Positions 5,225 through 5,644 of a DNA stretch of 5,644 bases are shown piece by piece. The notes beneath the pieces were generated by a model. That model was not told where the DNA came from. It worked only from the letters and a program-made list of their open reading frames with translations, and made no database searches. Within the stretch, counting starts at the first letter, position 1. Each line of letters begins with the position of its first letter. The position numbers were made by a program, and so were the translations under genes. Source of the stretch: Planctomycetota bacterium (GTDB lineage Bacteria > Planctomycetota > PUPC01 > DSUN01); assembly GCA_016872875.1 (NCBI GenBank), contig VGYW01000508.1, positions 1-5,644 on the forward strand, given 5' to 3'.

Positions 5225-5491
5225 CTAGCGCCTCCTGTTCCGTCGGCTCCGGGTGAGCGGGTTATCGAACCGCACCGGGCGTTTCCCCTCTTCGATGAGT
5301 CGCATGAGTTCTGCTACATCGCCCGGCTTGAGGTGTGGCGGCGCATTGACCGCCGCCATGACGGCCTCCCTTGACCCTTTCACCGGCTCCACCGGCCTCA
5401 CCACCACCCCTGTGCCATCGGGCAAGTCAACGTCGCCCTCCAGCACCACTGTGCGTCCATGCACCGTCCCATTGTAAGTTGCTTGAGCCAT
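5225..5491 (-). CDS. Antitoxin of the intact VapC pair (AF2212/DUF104-like N-terminus)
   Basis: This 88-residue protein precedes vapC in the usual order. The N-terminal half is beta-rich (YNGTVHGRTVVLEGDVDLPDG, then TGVVVRPV) and follows the pattern G-x-V-x-x-G-x-V-V-L-x-x-x-x-x-L-P-[DE]-G-T-x-V found in small antitoxins paired with PIN toxins. The C-terminal half has a predicted helix (GDVAELMRLIEEGKRPV) and a very basic tail rich in Arg. The start at ATG 5491 is chosen because GGAGG lies exactly 7 nt upstream; an open frame reaching 5629 adds 46 residues that look like translated hairpin sequence. The stop TAG touches the vapC GTG with no gap. It belongs to a different antitoxin family from the Phd-like protein at the left end. 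The family assignment is from pattern memory and is moderately sure; the antitoxin role follows from position. Confidence 0.8.
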   Translation of the reverse strand: MAQATYNGTVHGRTVVLEGDVDLPDGTGVVVRPVEPVKGSREAVMAAVNAPPHLKPGDVAELMRLIEEGKRPVRFDNPLTRSRRNRRR

Positions 5492-5498
5492 GCGCAGG

Positions 5499-5505
5499 CC
5501 TCCTT
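5499..5505 (-). promoter_or_regulatory. Shine-Dalgarno site fixing the antitoxin start
   Basis: AAGGAGG on the minus strand lies 7 nt before ATG 5491. It decides the start against the longer open frame. No convincing -10/-35 pair was seen upstream of it within the window. Confidence 0.75.
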
Positions 5506-5571
5506 CTCCCTCCAACGTATTGACAGCGTCCCAAGTCCTTGAGATCGTGGGTGTGCCTGCGGCCGGTGCGT

Positions 5572-5588
5572 CGGGGGCTTTGCCCCCG
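5572..5588. repeat. GC hairpin upstream of the right TA locus
   Basis: CGGGGGC (5572-5578) and GCCCCCG (5582-5588) form a perfect 7-bp stem with a TTT loop, followed by AACCCCC. On the plus strand a TTTT (5600-5603) follows about 11 nt later, too far for a standard terminator. A weaker inverted repeat, ATTTTCC (5599-5605) with GGAAAAT (5632-5638), surrounds the next segment. It may be the end of a neighbouring gene's 3' region or another dispersed repeat. Confidence 0.5.
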
Positions 5589-5644
5589 AACCCCCAGGAT
5601 TTTCCGCTTTCGGGCCGCCGGCACCCCAACAGGAAAATGGCCGC

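Noticed and set aside
4622..5374. A 250-codon open frame on the plus strand
   Set aside because: It runs antisense through tRNA-Gly, the operon promoter and vapBC, all of which have strong independent support.
5520..5525. TTGACA on the plus strand as a -35 box
   Set aside because: No matching -10 box follows at 16-18 bp, and no plus-strand gene lies downstream in the window.
5492..5629. Upstream extension of the right antitoxin
   Set aside because: It passes through a perfect GC hairpin, has no domain signal, and the ATG at 5491 has an ideal Shine-Dalgarno site.

Overview
The window looks like a stretch of a GC-rich bacterial chromosome. It carries a protein quality-control operon on the minus strand: tRNA-Gly(GCC), tig (trigger factor), clpP and clpX. 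A type II toxin-antitoxin locus lies on each side. The long non-coding gaps are filled with short-word repeats and a REP-like double hairpin. That combination of GC-rich coding sequence and structured intergenic repeats resembles Planctomycetota or related PVC-type and environmental lineages. This assignment comes from general impression, not from a marker gene, and is weak.

Layout from left to right. 1-223: non-coding, with a possible nested RNA stem structure (69-134) and a strong sigma70-like promoter (169-196). 224-502 (+): an intact Phd-like antitoxin. 490-668 (+): the remains of its VapC partner, with both ends recognisable, the middle deleted and the frame changed. 669-987: non-coding, with at least five short-word repeat clusters, the last forming a long inverted pair. 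988-2289 (-): clpX. 2290-2421: clpP-clpX spacer, holding a 75-nt near-perfect inverted repeat made of TGGATG words. 2422-3021 (-): clpP. 3022-3149: spacer with a REP-like double hairpin and one more hairpin. 3150-4586 (-): tig. 4641-4715 (-): tRNA-Gly with encoded CCA. 4762-4789 (-): promoter for the whole operon. 4814-5224 (-): intact VapC toxin. 5225-5491 (-): its antitoxin. 5492-5644: upstream non-coding sequence with a GC hairpin.

How the genes work together. Trigger factor meets nascent chains at the ribosome exit. ClpX unfolds tagged or damaged proteins and feeds them into the ClpP chamber. One promoter ahead of the tRNA appears to drive tRNA, tig, clpP and clpX; I saw no second promoter, CIRCE operator or intrinsic terminator inside the operon. 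The intact vapBC lies just upstream in the same direction with no visible terminator, so read-through into the operon is possible. The two TA loci use different antitoxin families, so they are not copies of one module.

The most unusual signal is the repeat architecture. Several unrelated 6-8 nt words recur at 7-10 nt spacing, separated mostly by variable dinucleotides. In the two places where such arrays face each other, the words pair perfectly and the mismatches fall in the spacers.
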